DNA of 64,000 nucleotides from Symbiodinium natans (lineage: Eukaryota; Sar; Dinophyceae; Suessiales; Symbiodiniaceae), in assembly GCA_905221605.1 (NCBI GenBank), contig CAJNDS010000435.1, positions 869,730 to 933,729 on the forward strand, written 5' to 3'. Numbering within the stretch: the first letter of the stretch is position 1; each line of letters opens with the position of its first letter. The position numbers and the translations under genes are program-made. Below, piece by piece: positions 48,601 through 51,832 of this stretch. The notes beneath the pieces are model-generated. The model saw only the letters and a program-made list of their open reading frames with translations. It was not told the origin of the DNA and searched no databases.

Positions 48601-50370
48601 GAGGTGTCCACAATCCGTGGTTAAGGGAATTTCACCTCGGTGAGAATTAGAAGCCAAGTAGAATTTGGCTTGACTTCATTAGGTTTTGGGGTTCGGCGGT
48701 CGGGGGTTTCGGGGGGGGGGGGGGGGGGGGGGGGGGGGGCGTACCCTACAAACCCTAAGCCCTTAGCCCCTAACCCTAAACCCTAATCCCTCCCGCTCAC
48801 GCTCTTGTTCTTGCTGCACCTTGGAATCCTTTGCCAGTTTAAGTTCAAAGGGCTGCCTGCGAAGGCCCCTAAGCACCCTAAAGAAGCCCTGACGGTTGAA
48901 TCCTTAGCCAGGGTTTGGGCTCAAAAAAAACTGGCAAAAGGAAAAAGAGAGGGACCTCGCCTGAAAAAGCTTCTCTGCAATGGAAGTCTTAAGCAATATG
49001 CAATAAAAAGGAAAGTAGACTGCTGGCCAGCCGATGTTTCTAATTGTCACCCCATTTTTATTTTCACCATACCCCGTTGTATATATCAGTTTAGCCATAT
49101 GAGCCCAGAACCTTCTCCGAATGGAAGGTCGTCTTGGACCGGGATCCCCGGGGCCTGCCGAATCGTAGAATTCCCGCCCCGTTGATAAATGTCAGGTTAA
49201 CATTAGGGTTTAGGGTTTAGGGTTTAGGGTTTAGGGTTTAGGGTTTAGGGTTTAGGGTTTAGGGTTTAGGGTTTCAGGCCGTAAGGTTGTAATTCAAAGC
49301 TGCCGGGAAACCTTTGGCTTCCTGTATGTATACTTTTTCCGGGGTGAGGGGCGAGGAAGCTGGGCACGTCGGCTTGTAGGTGTAGGTTTCAGGGTTTAGG
49401 TGGCTTCGAAGCCCCTAGACCCTTATGCCGAATACCCAAGCCTAATACCTCTTATAACTACTAACCCCAAACCCCAAACCCTAAACCCTCAACACCCTAA
49501 CACCCTCAACCGCCCTAAACCCTAGGCGCCCTAAACCAGGACACCTGGTGCCCATGATCGTCCCAGACACCGCCAGGGCGATGATTGCCACTTGCCAAGT
49601 TCGGCTCAGGATTTTGGGGTTTTGGGGTTTTGGGGTTTAGGGTTGAGGGCTTAGGGTTTAGGGTTTAGGGTGAAGCCCTAAACCCTACGCCCTAAACCGA
49701 ATAGACCCGAAGCCTTAAACCCAGAAAACCAGATCGGGTGAAGGGTTGGGCTTGGGTTTTTTGGTGGGCATCCTGTGGTTATTACAATGCTGCTATCATA
49801 GACAAAGAGCCAGGGGGGGTGTAAGTGTAAGGGCGGGGAGTGCAAGGGAAAGTATTCCACAAAAAAGGTTCCAAATAGCCCAAATAAGCCCTTAATCAGC
49901 CTTAATTTTTGCAGGGATCACCTGCAAAGAAGAGTTGCCGGGCTCTTGGGGATCCGCCCACTGTCCCTGGGGTCCCCCCTTACAGTTTAGTTTTTTTCGG
50001 GCCGAGATCGTTTGTCAGTTTTTTTGCAATGCAAACTTTAAACCAAAACCCCTCACAAGCTTTCAGAAGCCGGCTTGGGCTTTTGAAGCGAAGGTTTATG
50101 GCCTCCCTGCTTGCCTCGCCTCTCTCTTTTTCCAGGTTTCATCACCGTTCTGGCTCTGAAAGTGATCACGACCCCAAGTTCAACCTAATCTCATTGGAAC
50201 CGAAAAGCTACCCAAAAAATGTTTAGGGCTTGCGTTTGGGCGTATTTCAATGAAATTTGAGCTTTATTTGAGCAAATCCTAATAAGCCTTGACCCCCAAA
50301 CCCCAAACCCCAAATAGCCAAGGAGGAGATCGTGAACACTGCATCCGCGCAGGGTGCCATCGTGGTCTGA
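18453..50370 (+). CDS. Gene 2: secreted serine carboxypeptidase (peptidase family S10, CPVL-like), 24 exons
   Basis: Removes single residues from peptide C-termini by an alpha/beta-hydrolase Ser-Asp-His triad, acting in the secretory or lysosomal/vacuolar route. Joining 24 exons in phase gives about 455 residues, normal for S10. The signal peptide is at 1-17. LFYWFIEAE is at 51-59, the oxyanion-hole motif NGGPGASS at 74-81 and IDNPVGSGFS at 118-127. The nucleophile motif TGESYGGKYVP has Ser182. IIIGNG is at 206-211. YNGVRDGS carries Asp354, VCNHLGN is at 357-363, and GHLVP carries His422. Nothing essential is missing. Of 23 introns about 13 begin with GC, 6 or 7 with GT and 3 or 4 with GA, and 19 acceptors read AG|G. 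Coding sequence is about 1.37 kb in 31.9 kb. The gene hosts a nested gene in intron 17. Exon 13 has two possible ends (36855 or 36867), giving 455 or 459 residues. The N-terminal segment before residue 33 is inferred from phase. Confidence 0.93.
18606..18641 (+). repeat. Poly-C tract, over 30 bp
   Basis: Almost pure C run shortly after the exon 1 donor of gene 2, followed by an A-rich stretch. Confidence 0.95.
19734..19781 (+). CDS. Gene 2 exon 2 (NKHYAGFAVVNQTTD)
   Basis: Matches the S10 N-terminal block where KYYAGY or similar precedes the LFYWF motif. CAG acceptor; GC donor GCGCAG in phase 2 that completes Arg with exon 3. A longer open frame in another phase overlaps it but is rejected. 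Confidence 0.85.
20308..20610 (+). CDS. Open frame in intron 2 island, 100 codons, unrecognised
   Basis: Reads without repeat sequence, for example LARLATPSSLEYSILLQMVV. Overlapping frames at 20492-20767 and 20520-20846 are also open, so frame shifts or small introns are possible. Function unknown. Confidence 0.25.
   Translation: MARHSHCRRCRDGVPHKQELPDKTTPMCLARLATPSSLEYSILLQMVVARRAAGLAGHHLNLERGSNAIDGWVQVLQSPASPGAPRKLLDAFMGPYARGI
21515..21943 (+). CDS. Open frame in intron 2 island, 142 codons, unrecognised
   Basis: Cys-rich hydrophobic start, then ETNEFPGNDTFAPEISGIVK. No domain recognised, no clear splice borders. May be chance. Confidence 0.2.
   Translation: MVSILLVGVNFCGLRGIWGCCFCRLILWALTCSVCSGIWPGPPCKRLHIAADHRFETNEFPGNDTFAPEISGIVKFSTLFTSLSTMLNVHMCKRNAVRKFFKAGSQCQILNCCIAFGSKHSREKCNGGRRRCGKARHQTQVC
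21891..22040 (+). CDS. Small open frame MAGGDDVAKLDTRLKYVEGA..., 49 codons
   Basis: ATG-initiated in a coding-like frame that would break at a GT donor (TTCC|GTGAGA) near 22034. It could be the first exon of a nested gene continuing near 22228 (VEACFHKEPPAAAETPW). Not recognised. Confidence 0.35.
   Translation: MAGGDDVAKLDTRLKYVEGALHSTQVLAFLTARVLGRTGSGLLRCGRLP
23220..23450 (+). CDS. Open frame SEAFRGIISALTCLDIPPGY..., unrecognised
   Basis: About 76 codons with balanced composition (LISKLNGLGILVKRWFPKDS) and no telomere repeat, stop TAG at the end. Likely an exon or gene remnant of the island. No family recognised. Confidence 0.4.
   Translation: MPPEHSEAFRGIISALTCLDIPPGYILRARGLSNLISKLNGLGILVKRWFPKDSHFSEHEQLVLTYGSSIYVALRV
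23834..23882 (+). CDS. Gene 2 exon 3 (QLFYWFIEAESGNQPG)
   Basis: The S10 signature block before the oxyanion hole. Acceptor CTCAG, donor GCGCCT. Confidence 0.92.
24485..24590 (-). repeat. AACCCCCC-type repeat
   Basis: Tandem AAACCCCCC/AAACCGCCC units, a telomere-like variant; makes the glycine/tryptophan pseudo-frame on the minus strand. Confidence 0.85.
24614..24676 (+). CDS. Gene 2 exon 4, oxyanion hole (NGGPGASS)
   Basis: Encodes VTPNLIWMNGGPGASSIMGL plus Met, the hallmark S10 block. Acceptor CTGAG, donor GCAGCT in phase 0. Confidence 0.95.
24718..25075 (+). repeat. Minisatellite, about 67-bp unit, 4-5 copies
   Basis: Each unit contains GGGCTTAATTGGGTTTATAGG, then T- and G-runs, then TTTTTAGGGTTTATAGGG. 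It is derived from telomere-like sequence and follows gene 2 exon 4. Confidence 0.9.
25100..25240 (+). repeat. Degenerate TTTATAGGG repeat
   Basis: GGGTTTATAGGGTTTGTAGGG-like units give a Gly/Phe pseudo-frame on the + strand and an Asn-Pro pseudo-frame on the minus strand. Confidence 0.85.
25831..25880 (+). CDS. Gene 2 exon 5 (VENIGPLTLQQDGSLA)
   Basis: Continues exon 4 as GLMVENIGPLTL, the S10 'E-GP' block. Acceptor CCGAG, GC donor in phase 2. Confidence 0.9.
25905..25972 (+). repeat. TTTAGGG array
   Basis: Eight to nine heptamers, two changed to TCTAGGG, about 25 bp after an exon end. Confidence 0.95.
26022..26140. mobile_element. Inverted-repeat element family B, copy 2
   Basis: Starts CCTATATGGTCAGTTCG and ends GTCACCATATGG; interior CACCTAAATTGTAGGAGCCACC and GTAACCCCAAAATGGG aligns with 15261-15371. 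Confidence 0.65.
27008..27041 (+). CDS. Gene 2 exon 6 (NPHAWSGKNNA)
   Basis: S10 block N-P-x-x-W that precedes the IDNPVG motif. 34 nt, acceptor TGCCAG, donor GCTTGG. Joins both neighbours in frame. Confidence 0.88.
27946..28264. repeat. Hairpin minisatellite, about 42-bp unit, roughly 8 copies
   Basis: The unit joins both strands of the telomere-like repeat: CCTAAATCCTAAAGAATAG is followed by GGTTTAGGAATAGGGTTTAG. Each unit is therefore partly self-complementary. Looser copies continue at 28372-28462. Confidence 0.9.
28571..28647 (+). CDS. Gene 2 exon 7 (VLIIDNPVGSGFSCLAQG...)
   Basis: S10 block IDxPVGxGFS. Acceptor GGACAG, GT donor (GTCGGA) in phase 2. Confidence 0.93.
29180..29300 (-). 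repeat. Degenerate CCCTAAACCCCATAAA repeat
   Basis: Mixed CCCTAAA, CCCCAAA and CCCATAAA units in gene 2 intron 7. Confidence 0.85.
29650..29712 (+). repeat. Dispersed repeat family C, copy 2
   Basis: GGTTAGGTTCCTTAGAATTGAAACCAAAAGGGCACC then ACTCTTGGGCC, matching 55201-55282. Confidence 0.55.
30264..30329 (+). CDS. Gene 2 exon 8 (SYVTSEEEMRKDFYTALKHP)
   Basis: The S10 helix with the usual DFYxAL motif before the nucleophile block. Acceptor CTGAG, GA donor (GACTAT). Confidence 0.9.
30365..30412 (+). repeat. TTTAGGG array
   Basis: Six to seven heptamers about 40 bp after an exon end. Confidence 0.95.
30572..30652 (-). repeat. Perfect CCCTAAA array
   Basis: About 11 heptamers. With the opposite-orientation array at 30365-30412 it can pair to form a long hairpin in the intron RNA. 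Confidence 0.95.
30838..30935 (-). repeat. CCCTAAA array
   Basis: About 13 heptamers with single variants (CCCTAAG). Confidence 0.95.
31146..31178 (+). CDS. Gene 2 exon 9 (YILTQHPEYA)
   Basis: S10 'HPEY' segment. 33 nt, acceptor GCAAG, GA donor (GACTTC). Confidence 0.85.
31679..31717 (+). CDS. Gene 2 exon 10, catalytic serine (NPLWVTGESYGG)
   Basis: GES-Y nucleophile elbow; catalytic Ser codon AGT at 31704-31706. 39 nt, acceptor GAAAG, GC donor GCGGCT in phase 2. Confidence 0.95.
31936..32003 (+). CDS. Gene 2 exon 11 (YVPNVAYEIHLRAELPLKGI...)
   Basis: Directly continues GESYGGK as in S10 enzymes and ends KGIII plus G; GC donor GCTGGC. Confidence 0.95.
32523..32560 (+). CDS. Gene 2 exon 12 (NGVYSGLIQNPT)
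   Basis: Completes the conserved IxIGNG block. Acceptor CGTCAG after a poly-C run, GC donor GCGCCT. Confidence 0.92.
33311..33418. repeat. Exact 54-bp tandem duplication followed by poly-G
   Basis: Two nearly identical copies of a unit with CCTAACCCCCGGCTGGGGG, then a poly-G tract to 33462. Confidence 0.9.
34012..34245 (+). CDS. Possible exon in intron 12 island, unrecognised
   Basis: Follows TTGCACAG and stays open to TGA: LVSYSLTSYVIDQTQDPDHR and on to DLARTQARK. It has a cysteine cluster (CQMCCCQ). Could be the last exon of a nested gene. Confidence 0.4.
   Translation, partial: LKLVSYSLTSYVIDQTQDPDHRLEENRTQKFIGNSGSFVCQMCCCQGSKTVGNSLGLQDTQADFAVVVDLARTQARK
34369..35062 (+). repeat. Tandem duplication, 335-bp and about 359-bp copies, WW-like frame in the first
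   Basis: Copy 1 is 34369-34703 and copy 2 is 34704-35062, about 90 percent alike by eye, with small indels. In copy 1 an open frame reads RPRWKRVDSRTMNEFYYHNI and resembles a WW domain (Trp, then YY-x-N, then T-G), but the second Trp is absent. Copy 2 changes Tyr to Asp and has frame-breaking indels. Both contain the donor-like GGTAAGTGG. Confidence 0.75.
34373..34735 (+). CDS. Open frame with weak WW-domain resemblance
   Basis: About 120 codons from copy 1 of the tandem duplication, running past its end. The duplicate copy is disrupted, so this may be a pseudogene exon. The WW reading is by motif only. Confidence 0.3.
   Translation: MLQQAQHTVSGQADARPPSMTSNGQPRPRWKRVDSRTMNEFYYHNIQTGDRRVCKRFKERGSSAQLDTSSVYVTQLLPSPPMVNAPHPPLKKQFKIISQGAFFRFLAVRFSPCSSELSTR
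35471..35962 (-). CDS. Minus-strand open frame, 163 codons, doubtful
   Basis: The longest minus-strand frame outside repeats (for example YGRESLLLVSLVVRGGIFSY). It overlaps a 99-codon + strand frame at 35544-35843. I cannot tell which, if either, is real. No domain recognised. Confidence 0.2.
   Translation of the reverse strand: MHGLSQDSLLVYNPQGHFQRPTLTRFMAWAQRWSAVSEMCHRHRLLRLAVYEAQDTEHFLTARPLAAERSSLAAAGQKYGRESLLLVSLVVRGGIFSYLQDSDRKHFSQPNNFRRDHFPRCKGLRICCSGCEWGLGQQAIDFLYRLFHVEQDGVEGAASDLHV
35477..35560 (+). CDS. Short frame MQIGRGAFDSVLFDVKQSVK..., ends in stop
   Basis: 27 codons of good coding composition ending EIDGLLS and TAA. May be a terminal exon of a nested gene. Frames on the other strand overlap it. 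Confidence 0.35.
   Translation: MQIGRGAFDSVLFDVKQSVKEIDGLLS
36038..36412 (+). CDS. Open frame, 124 codons, unrecognised
   Basis: Reads HVLVALGLLGCSRLTLPAKG then LAGTGALLGGLGCTVYSLGR with a stop after CSVIR. Hydrophobic segments suggest a membrane peptide. A second + strand frame (35896-36294) overlaps. Confidence 0.3.
   Translation: MKFHGAVVANQATNKTERTRQCMWHSGQSGLIHVLVALGLLGCSRLTLPAKGLTQPPLAGRRDLALLHPWKSHILWQFQACGLAVRRELSRVRELAGTGALLGGLGCTVYSLGRRAKRACSVIR
36786..36855 (+). CDS. Gene 2 exon 13 (VPEFAYNMGLIDDHQLLAPS...)
   Basis: S10 block with the AYxMGLID motif. Acceptor ACTTAG. Ends at a GT donor at 36856, or at a GA donor at 36868 adding four residues (GSMV); both keep phase. Confidence 0.9.
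38155..38245 (+). repeat. TTTAGGG array just before exon 14
   Basis: About 11 heptamers end 20 bp upstream of the exon 14 acceptor. Confidence 0.95.
38268..38347 (+). CDS. Gene 2 exon 14 (LKQFVKDQKLKEAEKFCEDS...)
   Basis: Charged helical cap segment of S10 with a Cys; ends VHDLYA. Acceptor AACCCAG, GC donor GCTCGG. Confidence 0.88.
38971..39013 (+). CDS. Gene 2 exon 15 (ASNTTAGGVFYYDV)
   Basis: S10 'YD' block after the cap. Acceptor TCACCAG in phase 0, GC donor in phase 1. A longer version to 39027 (GT donor) is possible but breaks phase. Confidence 0.82.
39971..40021 (+). CDS. Gene 2 exon 16 (EGLKDASFLDKLTDLL)
   Basis: Acceptor CCCACAG, GC donor GCCGTC in phase 1. Confidence 0.85.
40264..40390 (+). 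repeat. Exact 61-bp tandem duplication
   Basis: Two copies of a unit beginning GGTTCCCTAGGGCCGGGG, no mismatch seen over most of the length, indicating a recent event. Confidence 0.92.
40801..40838 (+). CDS. Gene 2 exon 17 (YLNSAATRAALH)
   Basis: The S10 YLN-x-ALHV motif. Acceptor GCCAAG, GT donor GTCGGG; exon 18 supplies VGPV to complete ALHVG. Confidence 0.93.
40905..40970 (+). repeat. TTTAGGG array
   Basis: About nine perfect heptamers in gene 2 intron 17, upstream of the nested gene. Confidence 0.95.
41251..41347. mobile_element. Degenerate inverted-repeat element family B, copy 3
   Basis: ATACATGGCCAGCTCTCG, then TGATGGTCC, GGTACCCTAAAGACAGGGGCCACCTT and ACCCCAAAGAG align loosely with copies 1 and 2; the right end is worn. 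Confidence 0.4.
41566..43261 (+). CDS. Nested gene: multi-pass membrane protein with PAS-like domain and C-terminal coiled coil
   Basis: A complete gene inside gene 2 intron 17, same strand. The exons are 41566-41651, 41852-42334 and 42427-43261 (467 residues). The introns are 41652-41851 (GC donor) and 42335-42426 (GT donor). The cytosolic N-terminus is acidic (MASAEPLLEAPDLETGLASQ). About five or six hydrophobic segments follow, among them AVFIAALLAEG, LIFGFLLLFAGF, AMFWIIVLVTM and GTYGAALIVLQ. Then comes a PAS-like fold: SIESGHVVESSPGLEAYMG at the start and KIVPYKLSLDDKRLSIWVGV at its last strands. The C-terminus is charged and helical (ERGVEELEQALSEMHQRYLE) and ends EDEKKA. PAS domains sense ligands or redox state, so a membrane sensor is likely. 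No kinase or cyclase domain follows. Its compact, repeat-free layout contrasts with its host. Confidence 0.85.
41690..41794. mobile_element. Foldback MITE family A, copy 3, inside intron 1 of the nested gene
   Basis: Starts TTGGGATGTTCCCCCC and ends GGGGGAAAATCCCAA. The inner arms CCTTAATAGGGATTA and TTACTCCCTATTAACG pair. It makes up half of the 200-nt intron. Confidence 0.85.
43700..45173. other. Gene 2 intron 17, downstream of the nested gene
   Basis: Scattered degenerate TTTAGGG (43690-43710, 44510-44640), a poly-C tract at 45025-45041, no supported exon. A possible exon near 44831 (TGTGGAGCTCATCTTC) is not needed for the reading frame. Confidence 0.5.
45174..45239 (+). CDS. Gene 2 exon 18 (VGPVAEGLVNDFETEQGPLP...)
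   Basis: Completes ALHVG from exon 17 and runs to PNK. Acceptor CGACAG, GT donor GTGTTG in phase 0. Confidence 0.88.
46353..46409 (+). CDS. Gene 2 exon 19, catalytic aspartate (LRSVGGYRVVTYNGVRDGS)
   Basis: The YNG-x-x-D motif of S10; Asp codon GAT at 46401-46403. Acceptor CCTGAG, GT donor GTGGCG. Confidence 0.92.
47332..47397 (+). CDS. Gene 2 exon 20 (VCNHLGNLMSMKEWEGMAWL...)
   Basis: S10 motif VCN-x-x-GN, then the W-rich block. Acceptor CCCGAG, GC donor GCTGAA. Confidence 0.93.
47583..47632 (-). repeat. CCCTAAA array
   Basis: Seven heptamers in gene 2 intron 20. Confidence 0.95.
47795..48012 (-). repeat. Longest CCCTAAA array in the window
   Basis: About 30 heptamers with one break (CCCTAACCTTAAA) in about 215 bp, ending some 35 bp before exon 21. 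Confidence 0.97.
48048..48123 (+). CDS. Gene 2 exon 21 (ALKWNGTLAFNAAATTPWRP...)
   Basis: Continues to LGSLA. Acceptor AAACAG, GC donor GCCCTC in phase 1. Confidence 0.9.
48467..48517 (+). CDS. Gene 2 exon 22 (YQRSSGALSYYTILYT)
   Basis: Completes AGY and leads to the catalytic-His block. Acceptor GGCCAG; GA donor (GACTCATGG) in phase 1. Confidence 0.9.
48711..48739 (+). repeat. Poly-G tract, nearly 30 bp
   Basis: Uninterrupted G run in gene 2 intron 22. Confidence 0.97.
48959..49205 (+). repeat. Dispersed repeat family D, copy 1
   Basis: Shares CTGAAAA...TTCTGCAATGGA, GCCAGCCGA, AATTGTCACCCC, GAACCT, GTCTTGG-CCGGG with 53031-53255. Both copies end at the border of a TTTAGGG array. Accounts for most of an open frame here (48805-49185). 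Confidence 0.7.
49203..49276 (+). repeat. TTTAGGG array
   Basis: About ten heptamers directly attached to the right end of repeat family D. Confidence 0.95.
49540..49598 (+). CDS. Gene 2 exon 23, catalytic histidine (HLVPMIVPDTARAMIATCQ)
   Basis: With the G of exon 22 it reads TGHLVPM, the S10 GH-x-VP motif; His codon CAC at 49542-49544. Acceptor ACCAG, GT donor GTTCGG. Confidence 0.93.
50323..50370 (+). CDS. Gene 2 exon 24, C-terminus (EEIVNTASAQGAIVV, stop)
   Basis: Phase 0 after exon 23, acceptor GCCAAG, stop TGA at 50368-50370. The C-terminus of S10 proteins is not conserved, so this rests on frame and position. Confidence 0.7.
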   Translation, partial: EEIVNTASAQGAIVV

Positions 50371-51775
50371 GGGATTTTTCATCTCTCGTCATGGAGCACA
50401 TAACACGGTTCTGAGGGTTTGGGGTTTAGGGCTTTCAGTTTACAGGGTCCACTCCTTTCAGTGTTTTGTGTGTGTTGGAGCCCAACTACGCAGCATCGAT
50501 TTCAAACACAGCCAACCGTGGCGCTTCCGGTGCTCGCGAGCAATGCATCTGCACCGCTTGAGGGGGTGCCCTTTCCTCGAAGGAATCCCTCACATGAAGC
50601 CCTAAAGACCCTATGCCCTCAACTGCAGAGCCCTACGGTGCCCTACGGACCCACAACCCTAAAGCCTAAGCCCTAAGCCCGTGACCGCCGAACTATTGAA
50701 AATGGAGCGATTTAGTCACTTTTGGCATTTCAGGTTGGGGGTTGAGGGCTCTTAGCTTTGGGTTTAGGATTCAGGGTTTAGGGCTTAGGGTCATGTAGAC
50801 TTCCTGAAGCTTCACACCCGTCGTTTGCGTCGGGCCCCTGTAGCAGCTTGTTGAGACCCACAGCTTTGTCCTTGCGAGACTGTCACTTGGGCGGCCCGCT
50901 ACGGGATGCGACAAGAAAAGTGCTCAGTCGTGTTCAGGAAGCTTTAGTCACTTCGGGGTTGTTTCGAGTATGTAAACCTCCGCTCGTGGCTCCTTTTGCG
51001 GGTACAAATACAAATTGGTACCACCCGTCGCTAAAAAAGGCACCATACACCTCCTCGATCCTCAGCGCTTAGCTGTTTTTGGTGTGGTTTCGGCAAGTTT
51101 TCACGGCCACGCCCCCGACCTTCGGCCGGCGTTAGGGCCTGTAAGGTATCGGGCTTAGGGTTTAGGGTTTAGGGTTTAGGGTTTAGGGTTTAGGGTTTAG
51201 GGTTTAGGGTTAAGGGTTAGTGTACCAAAGGGTTTGACGGGTTGAGCTCCCAGGTTATGGCTAGCCTGCTGAGAGCCGATGAAGTACATTCCGACACCCG
51301 CACTCTCGTCAATCCTGGGCCTCATAAATCTTAAGTCTTAAGCCTGCATCCCCGGATCCTAGCCCCAACGCCCAAAATCCGGAACATAACACAGTTGGTT
51401 CCTGAAAACCTGAGGCATGGACCATGACCCAACAGGAACCCCCCTAACCCCAAGCGAAACCCGAAACCCGAAACCCTAAACCCTAAACCCTAAACCTAAA
51501 GGCATCCCCCAAACTTGGAACCTCGGCCTTGGGCCAGGGCCAAAGCAAAGCTGGGGCAAGAGGACTTCTCGCAGGCGCGCCGAAGCTAGGGTCCATGTGG
51601 CAGTTAGGGTGTTGCGATCTGCAGCTACTTGGGGGTGCTCATTGCGACGCTTTTCGGGCTTTCAGGCCCTAAACCCTAAACCCTAAACCCTAGGCTTTAG
51701 GATCTTGAAGGCATGTGTGACTCGGGGCTTAAAGCCCGAAGCCCTAAATCAGCTTGGATCCCGGTGTTTGTCAAG
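50371..51775. other. Spacer between gene 2 and gene 3, start of gene 3 not found
   Basis: A possible exon at about 50863-50930 (LSLRDCHLGGPLRDATRKVL) follows CCCACAG but was not joined. A TTTAGGG array lies at 51156-51212 and CCCTAAA at 51472-51500. Confidence 0.45.
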
Positions 51776-51832
51776 GCACACCAGCGGCTGGAAGACCGCC
51801 GCGGCAAGGAGGCCGCCACGTGCTCCAAAAAT
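51776..51832 (+). CDS. Gene 3 exon a (AHQRLEDRRGKEAATCSKN)
   Basis: Acceptor GTCAAG, GT donor (GTCCTTGCC). Charged helix, clear coding composition. Confidence 0.65.
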
